Source of the DNA: Pseudomonas sp. GV071
GTDB taxonomy: Bacteria; Pseudomonadota; Gammaproteobacteria; Pseudomonadales; Pseudomonadaceae
Reading direction: 5' to 3'
NCBI RefSeq assembly: GCF_003050835.1
Contig: NZ_QAOJ01000007.1
Coordinates: 62,001 to 126,000 of the forward strand
Length of the DNA stretch: 64,000 nucleotides
In this document: one piece after another, positions 33,398-43,002 of the stretch
Layout of the letters: every line of letters starts with the position of its first letter
Position numbering within the stretch: position 1 is the stretch's first letter
The notes under the pieces: generated by a model
What the model saw: only the letters and a program-made list of their open reading frames with translations
Database searches by the model: none
Told to the model about the DNA's origin: nothing
Translations under genes and position numbers: made by a program

Positions 33398-35878
33398 TTA
33401 AAAGCGCTGAGTAACCGTCGCCACTACTGTGCGCTCCTCACCTAAATAGCAGGAGTTTGCCGAGTAACAGCTGGCCACATAGTACTCATCGGTGAGGTTG
33501 TTGGCGTTCAGGCGTACCGACGTGCCTTTGAGGCCAACTTGACTCAGGTCGTAGCTGACCGATGCATCAAACAGCGTGTAAGACGGCACCTTGAAGTCGT
33601 TGAGATCGCTGCCATAGCTGGAGCCGGTGTAACGGGCACCCGCACCAATGGACAAGCCGGCCAACAGGTCGCCGGCAAAGGTGTAGTCAGCCCAGACATT
33701 GGCCATGTGCTCCGGGGTCTGGTACGGCGTGTTGCCCTTGGCATCTTCCACCCCGCCCAGCGCGTCGAAGACGAAGTACGACTTGCTGTACTCGACCTTG
33801 TTGTAGGTGTAGCTGCCCATCAGTTGCAGTTGCGGAGTCAGGTGCACACGGGCTTCCAGCTCGATGCCCTTGGAGTCGATACCGCCGACGCCCTTGTATT
33901 CGTAGTCGAGGCTGAAGTCGTTTTCCTTGGCGAACAGGTTTTCCATCTCGATGGTGAAGAACGAGAGGGTGTACAGATCGTCTGTACCGGGCGGCTGGAA
34001 CTTCAGGCCGGCTTCCCACTGCTTGCCGGTGGTGGGCTTGAGAATCTGCGCGCCGTCGGAATAGTTGGAGGTCGGGTTGAACGAGGTGGAATAGCTGATA
34101 TAGGGCGACAAGCCATTCTCAAAGGCATAGAGCACGCCAGCATGGCCGCTGAAGTTGTCGCCCCGGTTGGCGTCCTTGGTGCTCTGTGCATCGTCGTCGA
34201 TGGACACGTCATACCAATCCTGGCGCACGCCCAGCGAGAAATTCCAGCCACCCAGTTCCATCAGGTCTTGCAGGTACAGACCGGTTTGTTTCTGCCGGCG
34301 CAAGGCATCGCTGGCGGTGGTCAGAGCGGACAGGCCGTTGGGCGTGTAAACCGGGTTGAACACATCGACCGAGTTCACCGAGGTGTAGTCCTGCTGGTAA
34401 ACCACATGGTTTTTCGAGTACTGGTAATCCAGGCCGGTGAGCACGGTGTGCTGCATGGCACCGGTGAAGAATTCGGCCTGCAGCATGTTGTCGACGATCC
34501 AGGCATGCAGGCTCTCATCGCCGCCACTGTATCCGCGGTACAGAGCGTTGCTGGTCGGGCTCAGATAACCACTGCCCCACACCTGGTTGTTTTCTACCTC
34601 GGCATCCAGATAACGGAAATTCTGCCGCGCGCTCCACACGTCGTCGAAACGGTGTTCCAGCTCATAACCGAGCATCTGCTGAGTGCGATTGAAATTCTCC
34701 ACGCTCGGATCACCCTCGAAAAAGCTCGAGGAAATCCGCTGGCCGTTGCGCGTGTGCAGGGTGCCCGACGCCGGCACACTGCCGTGGTAGCCGCCGTTGG
34801 GGTCGTGTTGCAGATAGGCATAGAGATTCAGGTAGGTGTCTTCGTCGAGGTTCAGCGCCAGGCTTGGCATCAGCGCGTAACGGGTTTCATCGACGTGGTC
34901 GACCTGGGTATCGGTGTCCTTGGCCATACCCACCAGGCGGTAGGCAATGTTCTCGTTGAGCGGGCCAGTGACATCAAAGCCGGTGCTCTTGTAGTCGTTG
35001 TTGCCTACCGACAGATCGAAGCGCCCCGACTGGGTAAATTCCGGGCGTTTGGTGGTCAACGAGGCCAGACCGCCGGGGTTGCTGCGACCGTAAAGCACCG
35101 AGGACGGACCTTTGAGCACGTCGATGCGCTCGATGAAGTAAGGGTCGATTTGCAGGCTGGAATACGAGCCTGGGTCGCCCATGGATTTCAGGCCATCGAT
35201 GATGATGTTGTCCACCGAACCATCGTTGATGCCGCGCATGGCCAAGTAGTCGTAACGGTGGGTACTGCCATAGGGATTGGTCAGCACACCGGGGGTATAA
35301 CGTATCGCTTCGGAGACCGTAACCGAACCCTGCTTGGCGATTTGCTCGTTGGTTACCACGGACACGCTCTGGGTAGTCTTCACCAGTGCCTTGCTGGTTT
35401 TGGTCGCCACGCTGCTGTGGGTAGCGTTGTAGCCTTCCATGCTGCCCAGCGCGTTGCCCAGGGCGAAGGCTTTTACCGACGCGGCGGGCAACTCCAGCGC
35501 CGAGCCATCGCCGCTGGCACTCAGGGTGTAACCGCCCTGCCCGTCACGGCCTGCGCTCAGGCCGCTGCCGGACAGCAGTTGGGCAAAACCTTCATCGACA
35601 CCGTAGGCACCCTGCAGGCCCTGGGTGGTTTTGCCTTCGGTCAGACGGCCATCCACCGACAGCAACACCCCTGCCTCCCCGGCGAAACGGCTCAGGGCCG
35701 AGGACAGCGGGCCAGCCGGAATCTGGTAGCCACGAACCGCCTGTTGTGCGGCAACCGGGTCAGAGGCCTGGGCCAGCAGCGGTTGCACAGCGGCCAGCGG
35801 CAGCGCCAGCAATGCAATGCGCACGGCCGGGCGCAGACGGCAGGCAGGGGTGGACATCAGGAAGGAATTCGACGCCAT
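33398..35878 (-). CDS. TonB-dependent siderophore receptor with STN signalling domain
   Basis: An 826-residue outer-membrane receptor. A signal peptide (~1-40, ending ...PLLAQA) is followed by the STN domain (~45-115, AVRGYQIPAGPLSSALSRFAGEAGV), a plug (TTQSVSVVTNEQIAKQGS ... IERIDVLKGPSSVLYGRSNPGG) and a 22-strand barrel ending in the required C-terminal Phe (VTQRF). The STN domain marks it as a cell-surface-signalling receptor. It resembles hydroxamate receptors (FiuA/FoxA type); the ligand is not certain. It is the last gene after fecI-fecR, with a REP pair between. Confidence 0.93.
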   Translation of the reverse strand: MASNSFLMSTPACRLRPAVRIALLALPLAAVQPLLAQASDPVAAQQAVRGYQIPAGPLSSALSRFAGEAGVLLSVDGRLTEGKTTQGLQGAYGVDEGFAQLLSGSGLSAGRDGQGGYTLSASGDGSALELPAASVKAFALGNALGSMEGYNATHSSVATKTSKALVKTTQSVSVVTNEQIAKQGSVTVSEAIRYTPGVLTNPYGSTHRYDYLAMRGINDGSVDNIIIDGLKSMGDPGSYSSLQIDPYFIERIDVLKGPSSVLYGRSNPGGLASLTTKRPEFTQSGRFDLSVGNNDYKSTGFDVTGPLNENIAYRLVGMAKDTDTQVDHVDETRYALMPSLALNLDEDTYLNLYAYLQHDPNGGYHGSVPASGTLHTRNGQRISSSFFEGDPSVENFNRTQQMLGYELEHRFDDVWSARQNFRYLDAEVENNQVWGSGYLSPTSNALYRGYSGGDESLHAWIVDNMLQAEFFTGAMQHTVLTGLDYQYSKNHVVYQQDYTSVNSVDVFNPVYTPNGLSALTTASDALRRQKQTGLYLQDLMELGGWNFSLGVRQDWYDVSIDDDAQSTKDANRGDNFSGHAGVLYAFENGLSPYISYSTSFNPTSNYSDGAQILKPTTGKQWEAGLKFQPPGTDDLYTLSFFTIEMENLFAKENDFSLDYEYKGVGGIDSKGIELEARVHLTPQLQLMGSYTYNKVEYSKSYFVFDALGGVEDAKGNTPYQTPEHMANVWADYTFAGDLLAGLSIGAGARYTGSSYGSDLNDFKVPSYTLFDASVSYDLSQVGLKGTSVRLNANNLTDEYYVASCYSANSCYLGEERTVVATVTQRF

Positions 35879-35997
35879 GGAGGTTTCCGTTTGGTGGGTG
35901 GCTGCACGCGCTGCGCATGCCCTATGCACCAGAGGCCAAGCGAACGGCAAAAAGGGGAACCACGATGGCAAAAATATTTTTCGCCTTACGACGGCTA

Positions 35998-36062
35998 TGT
36001 GGGAGGGGCTTTAGCCGCGACGCTTCTGACCTCAAGAGCTTGCGGCTAAAGCCCCTCCCACA
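35998..36062. repeat. REP pair, GGAGGGGC type
   Basis: TGTGGGAGGGGCTTTAGCCG faces its complement CGGCTAAAGCCCCTCCCACA across a short spacer. It lies between fecR and the receptor gene and could uncouple their expression. Confidence 0.88.
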
Positions 36063-36099
36063 AGGAGACGCGAACGCCATAGGTTAGGCGTCGTTGCCG

Positions 36100-37062
36100 T
36101 TAATTCGGCTCCACTGTGATCCACCACGGGGTACGGCGGCTCACGCGCACCGGCAGGCTGCTTTGCAGGGCGGCAAAAATCTTTTCTCGGTCGGCCAGCG
36201 GGTAGGCGCCGACCAGACGCAAATCGGCAATGCGCGGGTCGCAGCCGAGGTAGCCGGGGGTGTAATCGGCCAGCTCGGCAATAAAGTCTTCCAGGCGCAT
36301 GTTGTCGGCCAGCAGCACGCCTTTGCTCCAGGCCTGGCGCCCCGGCTCGGCGGCGTGCACGGCAGCCACGCCGTCGGCGCTGAAACGCACTTGCTGGCCG
36401 GCGTTGATCACGTGCGGCGCCAAGGCCGGCGCCTGGGTGATTTCCACCGCGCCTTCAAACACGCTGAGCTGGGTGTAGCCGTCGCCCTGGCGCACGCTGA
36501 AACGGGTACCGAGCGCACGCATGCGCCCTTGCTGGCTGTCGACCACCAGCGGCCGCGCCGGCACAAGGGTGTCGTGGGCACTCTCGATCAACACTTCACC
36601 GCGGAACAGCTGCACGCGGCGCAGGTTGGCGGTGTAGTCGATATCGGCGGCGCTATTGCTGTTCAGCCACAGCTGGGTGCCATCTGCCAGACGGGTTTCA
36701 CGCACCTCGCCGATGGCCGTGCGTTCACTGGCAACCCAGGCTTGCAGGCTACTGCGCCGCGCCGTGGCAAGGGCGAGCAGACCGCCGCCGCAAAGCAGCG
36801 CCAACATGCCAATGGCGCGCCGTCGGCTGCTGCCCGCCGCGCTCAGGGCCTGCCCCGCCGCCCGACGGCGCTCACTCGGCAGCCGTTCGAACTGGCCACT
36901 GATGGCCTCCACCCGCTGCCAGGCCGCTGCATGTTCGGGGCTGGCGGCCAGCCACAGACGCCAAGCCTGCCGCTGCGGCTCACTGACCGCGCCCCCGCTC
37001 AAGGTGGCAAACCAGTCGGCCGCTTGTTGCAGCACGGCAAAATCCAGAGCCGGCGCTTTCAT
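36100..37062 (-). CDS. fecR: FecR-type anti-sigma/signal-transducing regulator
   Basis: A 320-residue inner-membrane regulator. The cytoplasmic N-terminal domain (WFATLSGGAVSEPQRQAWRLWL) binds the sigma factor. A single transmembrane helix lies near residues 80-100 (GMLALLCGGGLLALATA), followed by the FecR domain (TRLADGTQLWLNSNSAADIDY) and a C-terminal part that contacts the receptor STN domain. It is coupled to the sigma gene by a 4-bp ATGA overlap. Confidence 0.92.
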   Translation of the reverse strand: MKAPALDFAVLQQAADWFATLSGGAVSEPQRQAWRLWLAASPEHAAAWQRVEAISGQFERLPSERRRAAGQALSAAGSSRRRAIGMLALLCGGGLLALATARRSSLQAWVASERTAIGEVRETRLADGTQLWLNSNSAADIDYTANLRRVQLFRGEVLIESAHDTLVPARPLVVDSQQGRMRALGTRFSVRQGDGYTQLSVFEGAVEITQAPALAPHVINAGQQVRFSADGVAAVHAAEPGRQAWSKGVLLADNMRLEDFIAELADYTPGYLGCDPRIADLRLVGAYPLADREKIFAALQSSLPVRVSRRTPWWITVEPN

Positions 37063-37580
37063 CCAGCTTGCTCCAGCAGCAGGCAGTGCAGCATGGCTTG
37101 GGCCATGTACTTCTTCACCATGCGCTCGGACACCAGCAGGCGCTCGGCAATCACCGCGTAGGTCAGGCCATCCAGCTGCGACAGTAAAAATGCCTGGCGC
37201 ACCTTACCCGGCAGGCGCAGCAGCATGGCGTCGATGGCCAACAGGGTTTCCATGATCAGCTCGCGCTCCTCCGGCGAGGGCGCGTATTGCTCGGGTTGCA
37301 AGGCCAGGGCGTCGAGGTAGGCGCGCTCAATCGCTTGGCGGCGCCAGAAATTGACCATCAGGGAGTGGGCAATGGTCGACAGGTAGGCGCGCGGCTCGCG
37401 AATGGCTGGCAGTTCGCTGTCCTTGGCCAGCACCCGCATAAAGGTGTCCTGGGCCAGATCGGCGGCGTTGTGCGCGCAGCCCAAACGCTTGCGCAGCCAG
37501 GCGTTCAGCCAGCCGTGATGCTCGCTGTACAACTGCTGCAGGGATTGCTCAGCCGCCGAAGAATGCACCAGAAAGACCAT
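37059..37580 (-). CDS. fecI: FecI-type ECF sigma factor
   Basis: A 173-residue extracytoplasmic-function sigma factor. Region 2 includes SEHHGWLNAWLRKRLGCAHNAADLAQDTFMRVL and region 4 includes LLRLPGKVRQAFLLSQLDGLTYAVIAERLLVSERMVKKYM. It activates the downstream receptor when the cognate siderophore is sensed. A possible Fur box overlaps its leader. FecR and the receptor gene follow on the same strand. Confidence 0.92.
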   Translation of the reverse strand: MVFLVHSSAAEQSLQQLYSEHHGWLNAWLRKRLGCAHNAADLAQDTFMRVLAKDSELPAIREPRAYLSTIAHSLMVNFWRRQAIERAYLDALALQPEQYAPSPEERELIMETLLAIDAMLLRLPGKVRQAFLLSQLDGLTYAVIAERLLVSERMVKKYMAQAMLHCLLLEQAG

Positions 37581-37596
37581 CGCCCAGGAAAAGTGC

Positions 37597-37615
37597 GCAA
37601 ATGGTAATTCCTCTC
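37597..37615 (-). promoter_or_regulatory. Possible Fur box upstream of fecI
   Basis: GCAAATGGTAATTCCTCTC matches the 19-bp Fur consensus at 12 positions by eye and ends 17 bp from the fecI ATG, where iron repression of an iron-starvation sigma gene is expected. No clear promoter boxes were identified. Confidence 0.4.
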
Positions 37616-37658
37616 AAGTGCGAATTACTAGCTCCACGTAGTGGATACCAGCGAAATT

Positions 37659-38258
37659 CTACAGATTGATCGGTCGACGCCCCGCCAAAGCATGGGCCAA
37701 GGTGCCGCCGTCCACCAACTCCAGCTCGCCACCCAGCGGCATGCCATGGGCAATACGCGAAGCGATCAGGCCTTTGTTGCTGAGCAACTGGGCGATGTAG
37801 TGCGCTGTGGCTTCGCCTTCCACCGTGGGGTTGGTGGCCAGAATCACCTCGGCAAAATTGCCCGCCTCGATGCGCGCCAGCAGCTCCGGTACACCAATGG
37901 CTTCCGGGCCCAGGCCATCGAGCGGCGACAGGTGGCCCTTGAGCACAAAGTAGCGCCCACGGAAACCGGTTTGCTCTACCGCATTCACATCCATCGGCCC
38001 TTCCACCACACACAGCACGCTGTCGTCGCGGCGCGGGTCGAGGCAGGTCTGGCACACCGCATCCTCACTAAGGGTGCGGCATTGCTGGCAATGGCCGACG
38101 CCTTCCATCGCCTGGGTCAGCGCCTGGGCCAGACGCAACGCACCGCTACGGTCACGCTCGAGCATCTGCAACGCCATGCGCTGGGCAGTCTTCTGCCCTA
38201 CCCCGGGCAAAATGCGCAGGGAATCGATCAACTGGCGAATCAGCGGGCTGAAGCTCAT
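37659..38258 (-). CDS. recR: RecR recombination mediator
   Basis: A 199-residue RecR with helix-hairpin-helix ([17 protein letters not shown]), Cys4 zinc site ([16 protein letters not shown]) and TOPRIM domain ([17 protein letters not shown] ... [14 protein letters not shown]). It works with RecO to load RecA at gaps. It follows ybaB and dnaX, the usual bacterial order, with a 203-bp gap holding a repeat. Confidence 0.97.
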   Translation of the reverse strand: MSFSPLIRQLIDSLRILPGVGQKTAQRMALQMLERDRSGALRLAQALTQAMEGVGHCQQCRTLSEDAVCQTCLDPRRDDSVLCVVEGPMDVNAVEQTGFRGRYFVLKGHLSPLDGLGPEAIGVPELLARIEAGNFAEVILATNPTVEGEATAHYIAQLLSNKGLIASRIAHGMPLGGELELVDGGTLAHALAGRRPINL

Positions 38259-38342
38259 GGCGCAAGGTCCGGTGTGAAGATAAACAGAAGATCAGCCTCG
38301 ATTCCTGCAAACATCAGTTCGCAGATATCGGCACCCGACGCG

Positions 38343-38442
38343 TTCAGGCGATGTACAGGGCAAGGCGCTGGTGGACGAGGAACCGCAGTGGGCTGTAGCC
38401 CATGAGGATTCCGAGTTCATCGGCAACGCCGCCATGTGCATC
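38343..38442 (-). repeat. Dispersed hairpin repeat, copy C (diverged)
   Basis: It shares GGCAAGGC, CGCAGTGGGCTGTAGCCCAT and AACGCCGCC with the copy at 63028-63142 in the same orientation, but the stem arms are unrelated in sequence. The loop palindrome has changed from TTGGCTGTAGCCAA to TGGGCTGTAGCCCA, with both sides altered together. Confidence 0.7.
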
Positions 38443-38461
38443 GACTGGGCGCGCCGAACAA

Positions 38462-38788
38462 TCAGAAGGGCATTTTGAAACCAGGTGGGAGCTGCATACC
38501 GGCAGTCATGCCGCCCATTTTTTCCTGGCTGCTGGCTTCGACCTTACGCACTGCATCGTTAACGGCGGCAGCGATCAGGTCTTCCAGTACTTCTTTGTCT
38601 TCTTGCATCAGGCTGTCATCCAGGGTGATGCGCTTGACGTCGTGACGTCCGGTCATCACCACGCTGACCAGGCCGGCGCCGGATTGGCCGGTCACTTCGG
38701 CGTTGGCCAGTTCTTCCTGCATCTTGGCCATTTTTTCCTGCATCTGCTGCGCCTGCTTCATCAGGCCGGCCATGCCACCTTTCATCAT
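38462..38788 (-). CDS. ybaB: YbaB/EbfC nucleoid-associated protein
   Basis: A 108-residue protein: Met/Gln-rich helix ([20 protein letters not shown]) followed by [23 protein letters not shown]. Family members are DNA-binding dimers. The ATG at 38788 has GAGGTG 6 bases upstream, which decides it over a GTG nine bases earlier. It sits between dnaX and recR. Confidence 0.95.
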   Translation of the reverse strand: MMKGGMAGLMKQAQQMQEKMAKMQEELANAEVTGQSGAGLVSVVMTGRHDVKRITLDDSLMQEDKEVLEDLIAAAVNDAVRKVEASSQEKMGGMTAGMQLPPGFKMPF

Positions 38789-38815
38789 GGGAATCACCTC
38801 AAGTTAGTAAATGGG

Positions 38816-40903
38816 TCAAGACGCTACGGGGGCGTCGACGGGCTCAATGGTGCCGTCGCGAATGATCGCGGCGAACTGCTGAATCATTTCTTTCACCAGC
38901 GGGTCGTCATGGATCGACGCCTCGGCCGAGCGCTGGCGGTTGGCCCGTTTGCGCGCGGCGGCCTGGGCCGGGGTTTCCTGCTCCGGCGTACGCAACTCGA
39001 TTTCAAGCTTGATCGGGCGCTGGTGGTAAGCATCCAGGGCATCGTTCAGACGGCGCTGCTGGGTCGCATTAAAGAGCGCGCTCTGGCCGGGGTCCAGGTG
39101 CAGGGTCCAGGTGTCGCCCTCCACCGCCACCAGGCTGCAGTTGGCGGCAATGCTACCGGTCAGGCCGGTAATGCCCAGGCGCGGGAACAGCTCCAGCCAT
39201 TCAGCCGCCAGGCCAGTGGCCGGTTTGGCGGCGGGCAATGGCGCGAGGTCGGCCGGCGCAGGCGCTTCGATGCCCATGGAATCCAGGGCGTCGAGGTAGG
39301 CGTCGGTTTCGCCTTCGGCCACGTAGTAATCGTCATCGCCCAGCGGCGGCTCGTCGTCATCGTCGTCGCTGACACCGGCCGGGGTGTTGATGACCACGGC
39401 CGCTTCGGTTTGCACGGCCACCGGAGCGGGTGCAGGGACCAGTGGCGCTGGCGCAATTTCGGCGGGTACGTTGATCAGTTCGGGGACCGGCACAACAGCG
39501 ACCGGCTTTTGCTCTTCCCAGGGCAAATCAATCGGGGCTGCAGCAACGGGTTCGGCGACGGCAGCAACAGGCTCGGGCTCTGCTACAGCCACGACAGGCG
39601 CAGGCGTAACAACCGGGGCTGCAACCACAGGCTCCGCCACCACGACAGGCGCAGGCGCAACCGGTTCAGGCTCTGGAGCTGGAGCTGGAGCCGGAGCAGC
39701 AACAATAGCCGCAACCGGCGCAGCCATAGCCGCGCCGGCCACTGGGTTGGGTCGGGGATCAGCAGTGGCCTGGCTAATCCCGAGTGGCTTTAGTGCCACC
39801 CTCGGCGCATCGCCCGTATCCGCCGGGCGGAAGGCCAACATGCGCAGCAGCACCATCTCGAAGCCACCGCGCGGGTCCGGCGCCAGCGGCAAATCGCGGC
39901 GGCCGATCAGGCCCATCTGGTAATAGAACTGCACGTCTTCGGCCGGCAAGGCTTGCGCCAGTGCCAGCACGCGATCACGGTCGCCCTGGCCGTTGTCCAC
40001 CGCCTCAGGCAAGGCCTGGGCAATGGCGACGCGGTGCAATACGTTAAGAATTTCAGCCAATACGCCGGCCCAGTCCGGGCCTTGTTCGGCGAGGTGGCGC
40101 ACCGCTTCGATCAAGCCGCGCGCATCGCCTTCCAGCAACGCATGCAGCACGCCGTAAACCTGGCCGTGGTCGAGGGTACCGAGCATGGCGCGCACATCGG
40201 CGGCCATTACCTTGCCTTCACCAAAGGCGATGGCCTGGTCGGTGAGGCTCATGGCATCGCGCATCGAACCATCGGCGGCGCGGCCGAGCAGCCACAGGGC
40301 GTCGTCTTCGAATGGCACTTGCTCCACACCCAGCACGTGGGTGAGGTGCTCGACCACCCGCTCCGGCGGCATGTTCTTCAGCGAGAACTGCAGGCAACGG
40401 GAGAGGATGGTGACCGGCAGCTTCTGCGGGTCGGTGGTGGCCAGCAGAAACTTGACGTGGGGTGGCGGCTCTTCGAGGGTTTTCAGCAAGGCGTTGAACG
40501 AGTGAGACGAGAGCATGTGCACTTCGTCGATCAGGTAAACCTTGAAGCGCCCACGGCTCGGTGCGTACTGCACGTTATCGAGCAACTCGCGGGTGTCTTC
40601 TACCTTGGTGCGGCTGGCGGCGTCGACTTCGATCAGGTCGACAAAACGCCCTTCATCGATCTCTTTGCACACCGAACAGGTGCCGCAGGGGGTAGAGCTG
40701 ATGCCGGTTTCGCAGTTCAGGCACTTGGCGATGATCCGCGCGATGGTGGTCTTGCCCACGCCGCGGGTACCGGTGAACAGGTAGGCGTGATGCAGGCGCT
40801 GGCTGTCGAGGGCGTTGATCAGAGCCTTGAGCACATGGGTCTGGCCGACCATTTCGCGGAACGAGCGCGGACGCCATTTACGTGCAAGAACCTGATAACT
40901 CAT
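38816..40903 (-). CDS. dnaX: DnaX, DNA polymerase III tau subunit
   Basis: A 695-residue clamp-loader subunit: Walker A GTRGVGKTT (45-53), zinc site (CLNCETGISSTPCGTCSVC), DEVHMLSSHSFNALLKTLEEPP, and C-terminal tau domain. A Pro/Ala/Glu/Val-rich linker at ~390-570 contains runs such as PAPAPAPEPEPVAPAPVV. I saw no obvious A-rich slippery heptamer, so how gamma would be made, if at all, is unclear. The ATG at 40903 (MSYQVLARKWRP) is the family start. Confidence 0.97.
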   Translation of the reverse strand: MSYQVLARKWRPRSFREMVGQTHVLKALINALDSQRLHHAYLFTGTRGVGKTTIARIIAKCLNCETGISSTPCGTCSVCKEIDEGRFVDLIEVDAASRTKVEDTRELLDNVQYAPSRGRFKVYLIDEVHMLSSHSFNALLKTLEEPPPHVKFLLATTDPQKLPVTILSRCLQFSLKNMPPERVVEHLTHVLGVEQVPFEDDALWLLGRAADGSMRDAMSLTDQAIAFGEGKVMAADVRAMLGTLDHGQVYGVLHALLEGDARGLIEAVRHLAEQGPDWAGVLAEILNVLHRVAIAQALPEAVDNGQGDRDRVLALAQALPAEDVQFYYQMGLIGRRDLPLAPDPRGGFEMVLLRMLAFRPADTGDAPRVALKPLGISQATADPRPNPVAGAAMAAPVAAIVAAPAPAPAPEPEPVAPAPVVVAEPVVAAPVVTPAPVVAVAEPEPVAAVAEPVAAAPIDLPWEEQKPVAVVPVPELINVPAEIAPAPLVPAPAPVAVQTEAAVVINTPAGVSDDDDDEPPLGDDDYYVAEGETDAYLDALDSMGIEAPAPADLAPLPAAKPATGLAAEWLELFPRLGITGLTGSIAANCSLVAVEGDTWTLHLDPGQSALFNATQQRRLNDALDAYHQRPIKLEIELRTPEQETPAQAAARKRANRQRSAEASIHDDPLVKEMIQQFAAIIRDGTIEPVDAPVAS

Positions 40904-41171
40904 CGAAAACCGTCGCAACTGGGGGGCAAGAAGTGGGGCTAATCCTAGCGGAGCACGGGGCAAAATGCATCCGGCTTGGCACACAGCCCGGCAGGCCGGG
41001 TTTACGCCTACCCTGAGGGCAAGGCTTTTCGCGCAGGCGCGTGGTAAAAACCCGTCAGGCGGTCACTGAACTCGGCCGTTGCCACCCGCTCTAACCGCCG
41101 CACCACCGCCATTCGGCACACCCTGACTCCAGCTGCTGGCCACCCTCCTCCCTGCTACGGACACCTTCGCT

Positions 41172-41723
41172 ATGGCTGCCACGAAAAAAACCCTGGACCA
41201 CCTGGCTACCCGTTTTCTCGGCAAGGATGGCGCCGACCTCGAACCCGAAGAGGTCAACGTGCTGGAGCACATGACCGACCACCGCCCGGTCAGCCGTGAC
41301 GCTGCCGACGTGGCCGACGACGCCTCCACCTACGGCCAGCGCCTGTCCGACCGGGTCGCCGAAATTGGCGGCTCGTGGAGTTTCATCATCGGTTTCTCGG
41401 TGATTCTGCTCGGCTGGATGCTGCTCAACACCGACGTGCTCGCGCACTTCGGCATGGCCTTCGACCCCTACCCCTACATTTTCCTCAACCTGATGCTCTC
41501 CACCGTCGCCGCCATTCAGGCGCCGATCATCATGATGAGCCAGAACCGCCAGGCCTCCAAAGACCGCCTGGCCGCCAGCCTGGACTTCGAAGTGAACCTG
41601 CGCGCAGAACTGGAGATCATGCGCCTGCACGAGAAAATCGACCTGGCGATCACCGAACGGCTGGACCGCATTCTGAGCAAGCTGGAGAGCGGCGAACGGC
41701 TGGCCGAAAAAGCCGCGGACTAA
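41172..41723 (+). CDS. DUF1003 membrane protein
   Basis: A 183-residue protein with two central membrane helices (FIIGFSVILLGWMLLNTDV; YIFLNLMLSTVAAIQAPIIMMS) flanked by charged cytoplasmic parts; the MMSQNRQASKDR stretch is typical of DUF1003. Function unknown. Its stop codon overlaps that of the convergent gene at 41720. The 268 bp upstream (40904-41171) show no other gene. Confidence 0.88.
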   Translation: MAATKKTLDHLATRFLGKDGADLEPEEVNVLEHMTDHRPVSRDAADVADDASTYGQRLSDRVAEIGGSWSFIIGFSVILLGWMLLNTDVLAHFGMAFDPYPYIFLNLMLSTVAAIQAPIIMMSQNRQASKDRLAASLDFEVNLRAELEIMRLHEKIDLAITERLDRILSKLESGERLAEKAAD

Positions 41724-42247
41724 CGCAGCGGCTCAACCACCTTACCGCTGCGATCAATCACGCCCCACTTACCGCCCTCCATCGCCCAATGCCCATCGCC
41801 ATCGGATGGGCCACGGCTGCAGCCTTGGCACACCTCGGCCCGGCCATCCGCGAAGGGGGTGCCCCAGTCGTAGATCGGTGCGATCACCTGATTGAAGTCT
41901 TTGTCGTAGTACGCCACTTTGCCGTTGACCCAGGCGCGGGTCAGGCCTTCTTCGAAGTAGTCGGCGCCGTTGTCGAAGGTCAGCACTTTGAGGGTGGCGC
42001 CGCTTGCTTTGATGTAGAACATCGCGCCGTCGATGGCGGCGCTGGCCAGGCCGTTATCGTCGAAGCTCAGGCGTTGCAAGTGCTCGGGGGCCAGGCGATA
42101 GGTGTCGCCGTCGCGGCGCGCGCAGTGCGGGTAGCTGGCCAGGCCTTCGTCGTTGTCGGCGGCGCTGTAGAAGCAGGCCAGGTCAAAGGTTTCGGCCCAC
42201 GCCGGGCACGTGAGCAGGCACAGCAGTAATGCTATTGACGTCTTCAT
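41720..42247 (-). CDS. Secreted WG-repeat-like protein
   Basis: A 175-residue protein with signal peptide (MKTSIALLLCLLTCPAWA) and WG-type beta repeats (YYDKDFNQVIAPIYDWGTPFADGRAEV; KWGVIDRSGKVVEPL). Four or more Cys suggest periplasmic disulfides. Function unknown. Its ATG overlaps the upstream DUF4166 stop by 4 bp. Confidence 0.75.
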   Translation of the reverse strand: MKTSIALLLCLLTCPAWAETFDLACFYSAADNDEGLASYPHCARRDGDTYRLAPEHLQRLSFDDNGLASAAIDGAMFYIKASGATLKVLTFDNGADYFEEGLTRAWVNGKVAYYDKDFNQVIAPIYDWGTPFADGRAEVCQGCSRGPSDGDGHWAMEGGKWGVIDRSGKVVEPLR

Positions 42248-42828
42248 TGCGCACCTGCCAGTAACGCCGGGTTGGCGTTGAGCAATTCAGCCTGCAGTAG
42301 GCCGCTGTAGGACAGCACGGTGCCGAGCAGCGGCAAGGAAAAGCCCACGTAAAACCGGTAGGCGCCGCCTTCCACTTCTTTATAAGCACGGGTGCGTGGC
42401 GCCAACCACAAAGGCAACGGCACGCCATGCAGGTGCATGCCGACGCAGCGCCAGTGCCAGCCGCCGTCCTGGATATCCACCTGCAAGTGCAGTTCGGTAG
42501 CGCCGGTGACCTCCCTCCAGTAACCGCTGGCATGGCTGCCGACTGGCTCGAACACCGAGAGCATGGCGTGGCTCTGGGCGAAGAGCCGTGACCAGAGCAA
42601 CTGGCCTTGGCGATGTTCGATGTGAACCTCGAAGGGATAACTCCCCGACTCGCTCGGAATGCCCAGTTTGGCCGCCAACCGCCGCCCCACCCAGCCGGCG
42701 AAACCGGCTGCTAAATCCAGTTCGACAGTGCCGCTGAGCGTGCCGCCATCCAGGTGCAGTTGCTGCAGCAGCGGGTGCAGTTGGGTGAAGTCCTGGCCAA
42801 ACCAGGAGGAAACAGCAGTAGCAGGCAT
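42244..42828 (-). CDS. DUF4166 protein
   Basis: A 194-residue soluble protein whose pattern (LHPLLQQLHLDGGTLSGTVEL, GFAGWVGRRLAAKLGIPSES, FEVHIEHRQGQLLWSRLF) fits DUF4166. No signal peptide is seen. It is translationally coupled to the secreted WG-like protein. Role unknown. Confidence 0.72.
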   Translation of the reverse strand: MPATAVSSWFGQDFTQLHPLLQQLHLDGGTLSGTVELDLAAGFAGWVGRRLAAKLGIPSESGSYPFEVHIEHRQGQLLWSRLFAQSHAMLSVFEPVGSHASGYWREVTGATELHLQVDIQDGGWHWRCVGMHLHGVPLPLWLAPRTRAYKEVEGGAYRFYVGFSLPLLGTVLSYSGLLQAELLNANPALLAGAQ

Positions 42829-43002
42829 ATAAACGGAACCCCATTCGCTGGACGCCGCTCTTTATCCCAGATGCCAGCGAGCCCCGGCAATGGTCCGCAG
42901 CGTTTTTGCTGCACAAGCTGTGAAACCGTCACAACCCGGTCTACCTTTCTGCCAAGGCCGCGCACTCGCGCCGGCCATTCCCCTCTTCAACAGGCGCCCT
43001 GC

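Noticed and set aside
38816..40903. Programmed frameshift in dnaX to make a gamma subunit
   Set aside because: No A-rich slippery heptamer with a downstream hairpin was seen, so only the full tau product is annotated.
41091..41630. 179-codon minus-strand frame opposite the DUF1003 gene
   Set aside because: The opposite strand encodes a clear membrane protein with DUF1003 features; this frame is its shadow.
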